Part shown: positions 45,386 through 53,599 of the stretch, in pieces
Layout of the letters: each line of letters begins with the position of its first letter
How positions within the stretch are numbered: the stretch's first letter is position 1
From: Flavobacterium psychrophilum
GTDB lineage: Bacteria; Bacteroidota; Bacteroidia; Flavobacteriales; Flavobacteriaceae
Reading direction: 5' to 3'
Length of the DNA: 64,000 nucleotides
Assembly (NCBI GenBank): GCA_945862065.1
Contig: CAMAWT010000014.1
Location: 10,676-74,675, forward strand
Made by a program: the position numbers and the translations under genes
Notes under the pieces: model-generated
What the model was told of the DNA's origin: nothing
The model's input: only the letters and a program-made list of their open reading frames with translations
Database searches by the model: none

Positions 45386-46279
45386 TTTTCTAGGGTGAAA
45401 TTGATTCACAATTTGAGTGAGATGTTTTCTATCTAAATGAACATAAATCTCTGTTGTGGTAATAGATTCATGACCCAACATCATCTGGATAGCTCTCAAA
45501 TCGGCGCCATTTTCTAATAAATGAGTTGCAAAAGAATGACGCAAAGTATGCGGACTAATGACCTTATTTAGTTTAATTTCTATCGCTAAACTTTTAATGA
45601 TGGTAAAAATCATGGCACGAGTCAATTGCCGTCCGCGCCTGTTTAAAAACAACGTATCTTCAAATCCTTTTTGAATGGACACATGAACACGAACGCCATT
45701 TTTGTATATAGAAATGTATTTCATAGTTAATTCGCTGATGGGGACAAAACGTTGTTTATTTCCTTTACCCGTAATTTTGATAAATCCTTCATCAAAAAAT
45801 AAATCAGATATTTTCAAGGTTACAAGTTCAGAAACACGCAATCCGCAGCCATACATTAATTCGAGCATTGCTCTATTTCGTTCTCCTTCAGGTTTAGATA
45901 AATCGATAACTCCAATCAAAGCATCAATTTCAGCAACAGAAAGTGTGTCGGGTAATTTTCTTCCCAAACGGGGTGCTTCAATCAATTCCATGGGAGAATT
46001 ATCTCGAAAATCTTCAAAAATTAAATAAGAAAAAAAACTTTTAAGACCCGAAATTATTCGAGCCTGCGAACGAGCATTAACCTCTTTTGAAACCCCATAA
46101 ATAAATTGCTGAATTTGTGATTCATTTATTTTAATGGGAGAAACTTCCATATCATTCTCATTCAAATAAGCACATAATCGCTCTAAATCAAATGAATAGT
46201 TGTCAATGGTGTTTTTTGACAAACCTCGTTCAATTTTTAAATAAGATTGATAACTTTTTATGTACGAATTCCAATTCAT
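45383..46279 (-). CDS. xerD: tyrosine recombinase XerD-type
   Basis: 298 residues from ATG 46279 (MNWNSYIKSYQSYLKIERGL), the usual XerC/D length; the open frame upstream is unlikely. An N-terminal SAM-like core-binding domain is followed by the catalytic domain: Arg in YGCGLRVSELVTL, Lys in KGNKQRFVPI, HxxR in HTLRHSFATHLL, His in MMLGHESI and Tyr in TTEIYVH. It resolves chromosome dimers at dif with a partner Xer. Whether it is XerC or XerD is by overall likeness. Confidence 0.88.
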   Translation of the reverse strand: MNWNSYIKSYQSYLKIERGLSKNTIDNYSFDLERLCAYLNENDMEVSPIKINESQIQQFIYGVSKEVNARSQARIISGLKSFFSYLIFEDFRDNSPMELIEAPRLGRKLPDTLSVAEIDALIGVIDLSKPEGERNRAMLELMYGCGLRVSELVTLKISDLFFDEGFIKITGKGNKQRFVPISELTMKYISIYKNGVRVHVSIQKGFEDTLFLNRRGRQLTRAMIFTIIKSLAIEIKLNKVISPHTLRHSFATHLLENGADLRAIQMMLGHESITTTEIYVHLDRKHLTQIVNQFHPRK

Positions 46280-46390
46280 AGCTACAAAGTAACAGTATTT
46301 AATGCAGACAAAAAAATCATAAACTTTTCTAAAACCCAACTTTTAATGATTTGCTTTTTTTACATTTACATCACTCAATTATTTTTTTAT

Positions 46391-46804
46391 ATGAAAATCA
46401 TCATCATCAATGGGCCTAATTTAAACTTATTAGGAAAAAGAGAACCCGAAATTTATGGCAGTCAAACTTTTGAAGATTATTTTATTTTTCTAAAAGAAAA
46501 GTTTAAAACCATTGAATTTAACTATTTTCAAAGCAATATTGAAGGAGAAATCATCACTAAAATTCAAGAATTTGGTTTTGATTATGATGGGATTATTCTC
46601 AATGCAGGCGCCTACACGCATACTTCCATTGGTATTGGCGATGCTGTAAAAGCTATTGCAACACCTGTAATAGAAGTGCATATATCCAATACCTTCGCTA
46701 GAGAAGAATTTAGACACCAATCTTTTATTTCGCCCAATGCCAAAGGGGTTATTTTAGGATTTGGACTAAAAAGTTACGATTTAGCCATACAATCCTTTTT
46801 ATAA
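46391..46804 (+). CDS. aroQ: type II 3-dehydroquinate dehydratase
   Basis: 137 residues from ATG 46391 (MKIIIINGPNLNLLGKREPE). Earlier in-frame starts overlap the divergent xerD and add an atypical hydrophobic stretch. Active-site features: catalytic Tyr in EIYG, INAGAYTHTS-like loop (NAGAYTHTS near residue 73), EVHISN near residue 96 and FRHQS. It performs the third step of the shikimate pathway. Confidence 0.93.
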   Translation: MKIIIINGPNLNLLGKREPEIYGSQTFEDYFIFLKEKFKTIEFNYFQSNIEGEIITKIQEFGFDYDGIILNAGAYTHTSIGIGDAVKAIATPVIEVHISNTFAREEFRHQSFISPNAKGVILGFGLKSYDLAIQSFL

Positions 46805-46825
46805 TTTTTAATTAAAAAAACAAAA

Positions 46826-49285
46826 ATGAAACAACTTTTCTTATTTTTATTTATCGCATCATATAGCTTTGGACAAGTAAAAGGTACCGTAACAGACAAA
46901 TCTGGCAAACCCATTCCGTTTGTGAATATTTATGTTAAAGACACTTATTTAGGAACCACTTCAAACGAGTTGGGTAAATACGAACTAAATTTAAAATCCA
47001 ATGGAAACTATATTTTATTGTTTCAATACCTTGGTTATAAAACACATAAAGAATCGATTTCATTTGACGGAACGCCGAAAAATATAAATGTTTCATTGAT
47101 TGAAGAAGACTTTCAGCTGAATGAAGTTACCATAAACAGCAAAAATAATCCTGCAGACATCATTATTAAAAGTGCTATTAAAAACAGAAAAAAAAACGCA
47201 CTTAAATTGGACAAATTTTCGGCCGATTTCTATTCGAGAGGTATTTTTAAAGTGAAAGATATTCCGAAAAAAATCTTAGGACAAGAAGTAGGTGACCTTG
47301 ACGGAAATTTAGACTCTACCAGAAGTGGTATCATCTACCAATCGGAAACTTTTTCGAAAATAAAATTCAAAAAACCAGACCAACTAACCGAAGAAATTAT
47401 TGCTTCAAAAATGGCAGGTGACGACAATGGTTTTAGTTATAATACTGCGTTGGGTGCAAATTATGATTTCTATGAAAATTATGTCGATTTAGGCATCAAT
47501 ATGATTTCGCCCATTGCAGACAATGCTTTCAATTATTATAAATACAAATTAGAAAGTACTTTTTTTGATGAAAAAGAGCACCTTATCAACAAAATAAAAG
47601 TAACAACCAAAAGAGATAAAGAACCTGTTTTTGAAGGTTATCTCTATATTGTGGAAGATTCTTGGGAAATTTATGCAGTTGAATTGGACATTAAAGGTTA
47701 CAGAATGCAAGAACCTTTTTTAGAAACCATGAAGCTAACACAAAACTTTAGTTACAATTCTAAAACAAAACTTTGGGCAAAAAATATTCAAACACTCAAT
47801 TTTAATGCAGGAATTTTTGGAATGACTTTCAACGGAAAATTCACTCATGTTTTTAGCAACTATGATTTTGAAGTTAATTTGGATAAAAAAACGTTCAAAA
47901 ATGAAGTCGTAAAATTTGCTGAAAACGCAAATAAAAAAGAAATAGAATATTGGAACCAAAACAGACCGGTGCCATTAACAGAAGAGGAACTTACCAATTA
48001 TATAAAAAAAGACAGCATTCAAACCATCAGAAAATCGCAAAAATATTTAGATTCTATTGATGCAAAAGATAATAAATTCAAGTTTTTTAAAATTATAACA
48101 GGTTATACTTATAAAAATACATTCAAAAAATACAATTTCAATTACCAAGGACTATTAAATTTGGCTTCGCTAAATTTCAATACTGTTCAGGGTTGGAATT
48201 TAGATAGTGGTTTTTCATTCAACAAACGAAACGAAGAAAAAGGAAAAATAACCTCCATTTCTAGTAAATTCAACTACGGTTTTGCCGATGATCGATTGCG
48301 AGTAACAGGCAGTTATTACCATAAATTCAATAATATTAACGATGCCTATATTTACGTCAACGGAGGAAACACAGTTTCACAATTCAATGCAAATGAACCC
48401 ATTAGCGATTTTTCAAATACTTTAAGTACGTTACTTTTTAAAAACAACTTCATAAAATTGTACCAAAAAGAGTTTGTCAACTTTTCACTTGGTAAAGAAG
48501 TTACAAACGGCATTTTCTTATCGGGGAAATTCTCATTTGAAAACAGAAGTTCGCTCAAAAACTCCACCGATTATGCTTTCATAAAGTCGGACAAATTGTA
48601 CACCTCCAATAATCCTTTGGCACCGTTAGATTTCATTGCAATTCCGTTCGAAAACCACCGTTTGGCAAAACTTTCGGTAGGCGCACGTTTCAATTTTGGT
48701 CAGAAATATATTTCTAGACCCAATGCCAAACTAAACATGACCAACGACAACTACCCTACCCTAGCCTTTTTTTACGAAAAGGCAGTGGCAGGTACCACTA
48801 AAAATCTGAATCACGACTATTTTGGTGCAACCATCGATTTTAATAAAACCATTGGCAACAAAGGAAATTTTGCACTAAAAATAAAAGCAGGAAAATTCCT
48901 CAATGCCGAAAACATATCGTTCATTGACTACAAACATTTTAACGGTAATCAAACCAGCATCAACCTGTCTGGCAATTACTTAAACGCCTTTAACCTCCTT
49001 CCCTACTACACCCATTCTACCAACGATGCCTATCTAGAAACCCATGTGGAGCATAATTTCAAGGGCTATATTATGAACAAAATTCCGTTGCTTAACAAAC
49101 TCCAATGGAACTTAATTACAAGTTTTCACCAACTGAATGTACCCAATTTTAAACCTTACCAAGAGTTTACCATCGGATTTGACAATATCGGTTGGGGCAA
49201 ATTTCGTTTCCTACGTTTGGACTACGTCCGCAGCTACCAAAATGGGTGCCAAGGCGATGGTTTTATGTTTGGACTGAAGTTTTAA
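46826..49285 (+). CDS. DUF5686 outer-membrane protein with CarboxypepD_reg domain
   Basis: 819 residues. Signal peptide (MKQLFLFLFIASYSFGQ), then a CarboxypepD_reg-like domain (VKGTVTDKSGKPIPFVNIYV, LNLKSNGNYILLFQYLGYK), then the DUF5686 body, probably a beta-barrel closing with GDGFMFGLKF. It resembles TonB receptors in start but has no plug domain. Role unknown. The base composition becomes richer in G/C in the last 600 bases. Confidence 0.85.
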   Translation: MKQLFLFLFIASYSFGQVKGTVTDKSGKPIPFVNIYVKDTYLGTTSNELGKYELNLKSNGNYILLFQYLGYKTHKESISFDGTPKNINVSLIEEDFQLNEVTINSKNNPADIIIKSAIKNRKKNALKLDKFSADFYSRGIFKVKDIPKKILGQEVGDLDGNLDSTRSGIIYQSETFSKIKFKKPDQLTEEIIASKMAGDDNGFSYNTALGANYDFYENYVDLGINMISPIADNAFNYYKYKLESTFFDEKEHLINKIKVTTKRDKEPVFEGYLYIVEDSWEIYAVELDIKGYRMQEPFLETMKLTQNFSYNSKTKLWAKNIQTLNFNAGIFGMTFNGKFTHVFSNYDFEVNLDKKTFKNEVVKFAENANKKEIEYWNQNRPVPLTEEELTNYIKKDSIQTIRKSQKYLDSIDAKDNKFKFFKIITGYTYKNTFKKYNFNYQGLLNLASLNFNTVQGWNLDSGFSFNKRNEEKGKITSISSKFNYGFADDRLRVTGSYYHKFNNINDAYIYVNGGNTVSQFNANEPISDFSNTLSTLLFKNNFIKLYQKEFVNFSLGKEVTNGIFLSGKFSFENRSSLKNSTDYAFIKSDKLYTSNNPLAPLDFIAIPFENHRLAKLSVGARFNFGQKYISRPNAKLNMTNDNYPTLAFFYEKAVAGTTKNLNHDYFGATIDFNKTIGNKGNFALKIKAGKFLNAENISFIDYKHFNGNQTSINLSGNYLNAFNLLPYYTHSTNDAYLETHVEHNFKGYIMNKIPLLNKLQWNLITSFHQLNVPNFKPYQEFTIGFDNIGWGKFRFLRLDYVRSYQNGCQGDGFMFGLKF

Positions 49286-49313
49286 GCACCCCAAACCCCG
49301 AAGGTGGAGCTGT
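49285..49313 (+). repeat. degraded half of the CCCC/GGGG palindromic repeat
   Basis: AGCACCCCAAACCCCGAAGG followed by TGGAGCTGT resembles one arm of the palindrome inside the methylase gene (10199-10306). It lies at the very end of the DUF5686 gene; the stop codon overlaps its first bases. Confidence 0.5.
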
Positions 49314-49427
49314 TGTATGTGGAAGGTTGATGAATAATAAAAAATTAGAAGAATAGACGAAAGTTGGGTTCAATTTAAGGCGGATTTTCTTTTGGATCGG
49401 ATTTTTCTCACCCAAGCCTTTGTCCTT

Positions 49428-49540
49428 TAGCCCCGACAGAAGTGGAAATCCTTTTTGTTTTTTTTTTCTAAAACAAAAAGATTGAAACGGATGGCGGGAA
49501 CAAACCTTTATTGAAAATGCCTGGTGTATTGCTCCTGAAA
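49428..49540 (+). repeat. structured dispersed repeat, copy H
   Basis: TAGCCCCGACAGAAGTGGAA, stem CTTTTTGTTTT with AAAACAAAAAG, then GATTGAAACGGATGGCGGGA and right end TGTATTGCTCCTGAAAA. Outer pair CCCG/CGGG. The central stem is unrelated in sequence to the other classes but sits at the same place. Confidence 0.75.
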
Positions 49541-49570
49541 ATTTTTGTTCTAAATTTAATATTTCGTGGA

Positions 49571-50338
49571 TTATTTTAAAAATATATCATACCCAAAACG
49601 AAGTAAGGTGCCAATTACAACCACCAAAAAGAAATAACGTATAAATTGATTGCCTTTTTTGATGGCAAGTTTTGCGCCAAGCCAGCCGCCGAGTGCATTG
49701 CAAAAAGCCATGGGTAATGCAAAACTCCACATGATTTTTCCTTTGCTGATAAACAAACAGATAGATCCAAAATTGGTGGCTAAATTGACCATTTTGGCAT
49801 TTGCGGAAGCATTCAAAAAATCGAATCCTAAAATAGCTACAAAGCCTAAAACTAAAAAACTTCCGGTTCCTGGACCAATAAATCCGTCATAAAAACCAAT
49901 CAAAACACTTAAAAGTAGCGCGTATATAAACCACTTTTTATCAGAAATTTGACGGGCTTGTTTTTGTCCGAAATCTTTTTTTATGAAAGTATAAACCGCC
50001 AATCCAATCAAGACAAAAAATAAAACAGGTTTCATAAAATCATTACTCACCTCGGTAAGCAACATCGAACCAAAAAAAGCGGAAACAAAAGCAACTAGTG
50101 CCATTGAAATCAACATTTTCCAATTCATTTTTACTTGTTTGAGGTATTGAAAAGCAGCGAAACTAGTGCCGCTAAACGCAGGGATTTTTAAAGACCCAAT
50201 GATGGTAGAAACTGCCAAGTTGGGCATCAATATCAGGGCGACTGGTGTTTGAATCAATCCGCCACCACCCACAATTGCATCTACAAATCCGGCAAAGAAT
50301 GAGGCGATACAAAGTAAAATTAAAATATAGGCTTCCAT
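49571..50338 (-). CDS. TSUP/TauE-SafE family membrane transporter
   Basis: 255 residues with about eight hydrophobic segments and the family signatures GFVDAIVGGGGLIQTPV near the start and GFYDGFIGPGTGSFLVLGF in the second half, reflecting the internal repeat. Members export sulfite, sulfoacetate or related anions; the substrate here is unknown. No sulfur genes are adjacent. Confidence 0.87.
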   Translation of the reverse strand: MEAYILILLCIASFFAGFVDAIVGGGGLIQTPVALILMPNLAVSTIIGSLKIPAFSGTSFAAFQYLKQVKMNWKMLISMALVAFVSAFFGSMLLTEVSNDFMKPVLFFVLIGLAVYTFIKKDFGQKQARQISDKKWFIYALLLSVLIGFYDGFIGPGTGSFLVLGFVAILGFDFLNASANAKMVNLATNFGSICLFISKGKIMWSFALPMAFCNALGGWLGAKLAIKKGNQFIRYFFLVVVIGTLLRFGYDIFLK

Positions 50339-50409
50339 TTTTTTATACTAAAAAATCCAAACTCCCTTGATTTGAAATTTGGATTTTATTTGATTCTAAT
50401 TTAGTAAAT

Positions 50410-51720
50410 TTATACTCTAACAATATTGGCTCCAAGCGCACGAAGTCTTTCGTCTATTCGCTCATAACCTCTATCAATTTGTTCGATATTTTGAATGGTA
50501 CTGGTTCCTTTTGCAGAAAGCGCAGCAATTAATAATGAAATTCCGGCTCTAATATCTGGTGACGACATGGTGGTTGCTTTTAATTGGGATTCAAAATTAT
50601 GTCCCATTACTACAGCTCTGTGTGGGTCGCACAACATGATTTTTGCACCCATATCTATCAATTTATCTACAAAAAACAAACGGCTTTCGAACATTTTTTG
50701 ATGAATCAACACATCGCCTTTTGCTTGAGTTGCAACTACCAAAATAATACTTAACAAATCAGGGGTAAAACCTGGCCACGGCGCATCGGCAATGGTTAAA
50801 ATAGACCCATCAATATCTGTTTTTACTTCATATCCATTAGTATGAGCAGGAATATAAATATCATCTCCTTTTTGTTCTATGGTGATGCCTAATTTTCTAA
50901 ATGTATTTGGAATTACACCAAGGTTATCCCAACTTACATTTTTAATGGTAATTTCACTTTTGGTCATGGCAGCAAGTCCGATCCAACTTCCAATTTCTAT
51001 CATATCTGGAAGAATTCTATGCTCACAACCACCCAAATTTTCAACACCTTCAATTACAATCAAGTTAGATCCAATGCCTGAAACATTGGCACCCATGGCA
51101 TTCATCATTTTACACAACTGTTGCAAATAGGGCTCGCAAGCGGCATTGTATATGGTAGTAGTCCCTTCTGCGAGAACGGCAGCCATCACAATATTGGCAG
51201 TACCTGTAACCGAAGCTTCGTCCAAAAGCATGTAAGCTCCTTTTAATCTACCTTCGTTTTCTACCCCATAAAAATGGTCTTCTCTATTGTATCTAAATTT
51301 TGCACCAAGGTTGATAAAACCTTCAAAATGCGTATCTAATCGTCTTCTTCCAATTTTGTCCCCACCTGGTTTTGGAATGTAACCTTTACCAAAACGAGCT
51401 AATAAAGGGCCCACAATCATGATGGAACCTCTCAATGAACCACCTTCTTTTTTAAATGCTTCGGTTTCAAGATAACCAACATTTACATCATCGGCTTGAA
51501 AGGTGTATGCACCTGCACCTATTTTTTGAATTTTAACTCCTAAATTTCCCAAAAGGGTAATTAATTTATTAACATCAATAATATCAGGAATGTTTGTAAT
51601 TGTTACTTTTTCTGATGTTAACAAAACAGCACACAAAATTTGTAATGCTTCATTTTTAGCGCCCTGTGGTGTCACATCACCTTTTAGTTGAATGCCGCCT
51701 TCAATTTTAAAAGTTCCCAT
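50410..51720 (-). CDS. murA: UDP-N-acetylglucosamine 1-carboxyvinyltransferase
   Basis: 436 residues from ATG 51720 (MGTFKIEGGIQLKG); a TTG three codons earlier is less likely. EPT fold with AKNEALQILCAVLL near the start and RGSIMIVGPLLARFG. The loop that holds the catalytic Cys115 in E. coli (GGC...) reads PGGDKIGRRRLDTH here, so the position is Asp (residue 121). Asp variants are active but not alkylated by fosfomycin, as in mycobacterial MurA. First committed step of peptidoglycan synthesis. Confidence 0.95.
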   Translation of the reverse strand: MGTFKIEGGIQLKGDVTPQGAKNEALQILCAVLLTSEKVTITNIPDIIDVNKLITLLGNLGVKIQKIGAGAYTFQADDVNVGYLETEAFKKEGGSLRGSIMIVGPLLARFGKGYIPKPGGDKIGRRRLDTHFEGFINLGAKFRYNREDHFYGVENEGRLKGAYMLLDEASVTGTANIVMAAVLAEGTTTIYNAACEPYLQQLCKMMNAMGANVSGIGSNLIVIEGVENLGGCEHRILPDMIEIGSWIGLAAMTKSEITIKNVSWDNLGVIPNTFRKLGITIEQKGDDIYIPAHTNGYEVKTDIDGSILTIADAPWPGFTPDLLSIILVVATQAKGDVLIHQKMFESRLFFVDKLIDMGAKIMLCDPHRAVVMGHNFESQLKATTMSSPDIRAGISLLIAALSAKGTSTIQNIEQIDRGYERIDERLRALGANIVRV

Positions 51721-51764
51721 TGGTATCAAATTTTTAGTCGTTTCAAAGAGTAAATTCCCTTTGT

Positions 51765-52493
51765 TTACTGTTGGTTATTATTTTTTTTCACAAATGGTTT
51801 TTTGCCATTGGTAGTATTTTTTTTAAACGATTGTATTTTCATGTTTTTTGGAGGAGACGCTACAACTTTATTAGTAACCTTATTGTTTATTTTTATGAGT
51901 TGCGTTGTATTTGTTAGCTCTTCTTCACCTTGAAGTAAATTTAGCTTTCCGTTTGATAATTCAAACAAATTCTGAAAAATAACGCTGTCTTCAACCATAT
52001 CTTTATTCCAACTCAAATACATTTTTTTCATGTGATTGGCAATAACACGCACTAACGCCTCTTTCTTGTCGCCGTCTTCCCATTTATTGGCAACATCAAT
52101 CATGTATTTGATATTGTTACCATAAAACCGATATTTTGGGAATTTTTGAGGATAATCTAAAATTTCAGGTTTCAAGTTGATAACATCTCTTGTAGGTATT
52201 GGATACGGTGAATCTGCAACTAATTTAAAATCAGACATGATGAAGAGTTGATCCCATAATTTATGCTGAAAATCTGGAACATCTCTCAAGTGTGGGTTCA
52301 AACTTCCCATGACTCTGATGATATATTTGGCAGCTTTATTGCGCTCTAAATCATCCGTAATTGCGGTTGCTTGGTCAATTAGTTTTTGTAAATGTCTGCC
52401 ATATTCTGGAATAATTAAATGCGAACGTTCTGCATTATATTCCAAATTACCAACTACATCATTTGCATTTTCTTTTATATACTTTGTCTCCAT
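51765..52493 (-). CDS. DUF4290 family protein
   Basis: 242 residues. It carries the DUF4290 pattern (LIIPEYGRHLQKLID, YIIRVMGSLNPHLRD, FRFYGNNIKYM-like YRFYGNNIKYMID). A Bacteroidetes-specific, helical cytoplasmic family of unknown function, with a basic low-complexity tail (MKIQSFKKNTTNGKKPFVKK). It lies between DUF493 (2 bases upstream) and murA (44 bases downstream), an arrangement suggesting one transcript. Confidence 0.85.
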   Translation of the reverse strand: METKYIKENANDVVGNLEYNAERSHLIIPEYGRHLQKLIDQATAITDDLERNKAAKYIIRVMGSLNPHLRDVPDFQHKLWDQLFIMSDFKLVADSPYPIPTRDVINLKPEILDYPQKFPKYRFYGNNIKYMIDVANKWEDGDKKEALVRVIANHMKKMYLSWNKDMVEDSVIFQNLFELSNGKLNLLQGEEELTNTTQLIKINNKVTNKVVASPPKNMKIQSFKKNTTNGKKPFVKKNNNQQ

Positions 52494-52495
52494 GT

Positions 52496-52780
52496 TTAAA
52501 ATGAAATTATTCCTTCTACTGTTGAAACTTCGAGGTATTTTTCAACCACATGATCTGGATTTTGCATGAAAACATTCACAGAAACACTGGTATATTTTCC
52601 TGTTTTTGAAGGAGTTGTTTTTATCACGGCACCCAAATTATCAAAAGCTTTTTCTACTTCAACAATTTTGTGTGCATCAGTAGGAACAATAAATTTGTAC
52701 AAGTATTCGGATGGCCAAACCGAAGTTGAAGCCAATTCTTCTTTTAATCTAATATAAAATTCCTCTGTTTTTTTATCCAT
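52496..52780 (-). CDS. DUF493 (YbeD-like) family protein
   Basis: 94 residues with the ferredoxin-like alpha/beta pattern of DUF493: WPSEYLYKFIVPTDAHKIVE near residue 18 and YTSVSVNVFMQNPDHVVEKY near residue 63. E. coli YbeD has a fold like an ACT regulatory domain, which suggests a small-molecule or protein-binding role. First gene of the minus-strand group leading to murA. Confidence 0.85.
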   Translation of the reverse strand: MDKKTEEFYIRLKEELASTSVWPSEYLYKFIVPTDAHKIVEVEKAFDNLGAVIKTTPSKTGKYTSVSVNVFMQNPDHVVEKYLEVSTVEGIISF

Positions 52781-52992
52781 TCTATCAAAAATATGAAACG
52801 CAAATATACGTTTTTGATATTAAATATAATAGGTTCGATTTTAGAATTTTTGTAAGAAAATTGTAAACCAATTAATTTTTAAAAAAAAATGATGAAACTC
52901 TTTCCTTTAATTGCTGTTTAAAGTTCAAAAAAAGTACATTCTGTATCAAAAATGTCATTTCTTTGAATAAATTTGCAACTTATTAAAACACA

Positions 52993-53532
52993 TTGAAAAA
53001 AGAAATTGTCGTAATTATTGGCGGACCAGGCACAGGAAAAACAACTATTATTGATGGTTTAAAGTCAATGGGGTATTGTTGTTATCCCGAAATTTCAAGA
53101 GAAGTAACATTGGAGGCAAAAAAACAAGGTATTGAACAATTATTCCTTGAAAATCCGTTGCTTTTTAGCGAATTATTACTTGAAGGCAGAAAAAAACAAT
53201 TTGAAAGTGCCCAAAACGAACAGCACGAAATTGTTTTTTTAGATCGTGGTATTCCTGATGTACTTGCTTATATGCACTATATTGGCGATAGTTACCCTGC
53301 CTTTTTTGATTTAGCTTGCAAAGAGAATCAATATAATTCCATTTTTATACTTCCACCCTGGGAAGATATTTACGAAAGTGACAATGAACGATATGAAAGC
53401 TTTGACCAGGCACAACTTATTCATAATCATTTAGTTGAAACGTATGAAAAATATGGCTATCAAATAATTGAAGTGCCCAGAGATACGATCGAAAACAGGA
53501 TTGATTTCATTCTTACAACATTAAATCCCTAA
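52993..53532 (+). CDS. small P-loop AAA ATPase (AAA_28 type)
   Basis: 179 residues from a TTG codon (52993). The TTG is supported because the Walker A loop GGPGTGKT begins at residue 9 and no ATG precedes it. EIVFLDRGIPDVLAY near residue 75 is the kinase-like DRG motif seen in AAA_28 and NTPase/kinase relatives. It may phosphorylate a small molecule. TAAATTTG at 52968 could be its -7 box. The recQ gene follows after 67 bases. Confidence 0.8.
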   Translation: MKKEIVVIIGGPGTGKTTIIDGLKSMGYCCYPEISREVTLEAKKQGIEQLFLENPLLFSELLLEGRKKQFESAQNEQHEIVFLDRGIPDVLAYMHYIGDSYPAFFDLACKENQYNSIFILPPWEDIYESDNERYESFDQAQLIHNHLVETYEKYGYQIIEVPRDTIENRIDFILTTLNP

Positions 53533-53599
53533 AATAAATTATTTTTTGTTGAAATAATATCCGTATCTTTCTGTTTGTTAATATGATGAATCCAAAAAA

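Noticed and set aside
46247..46390. 48-residue N-terminal extension of aroQ
   Set aside because: It overlaps divergent xerD, is not found in type II dehydroquinases, and a good ATG starts exactly at the conserved N-terminus.
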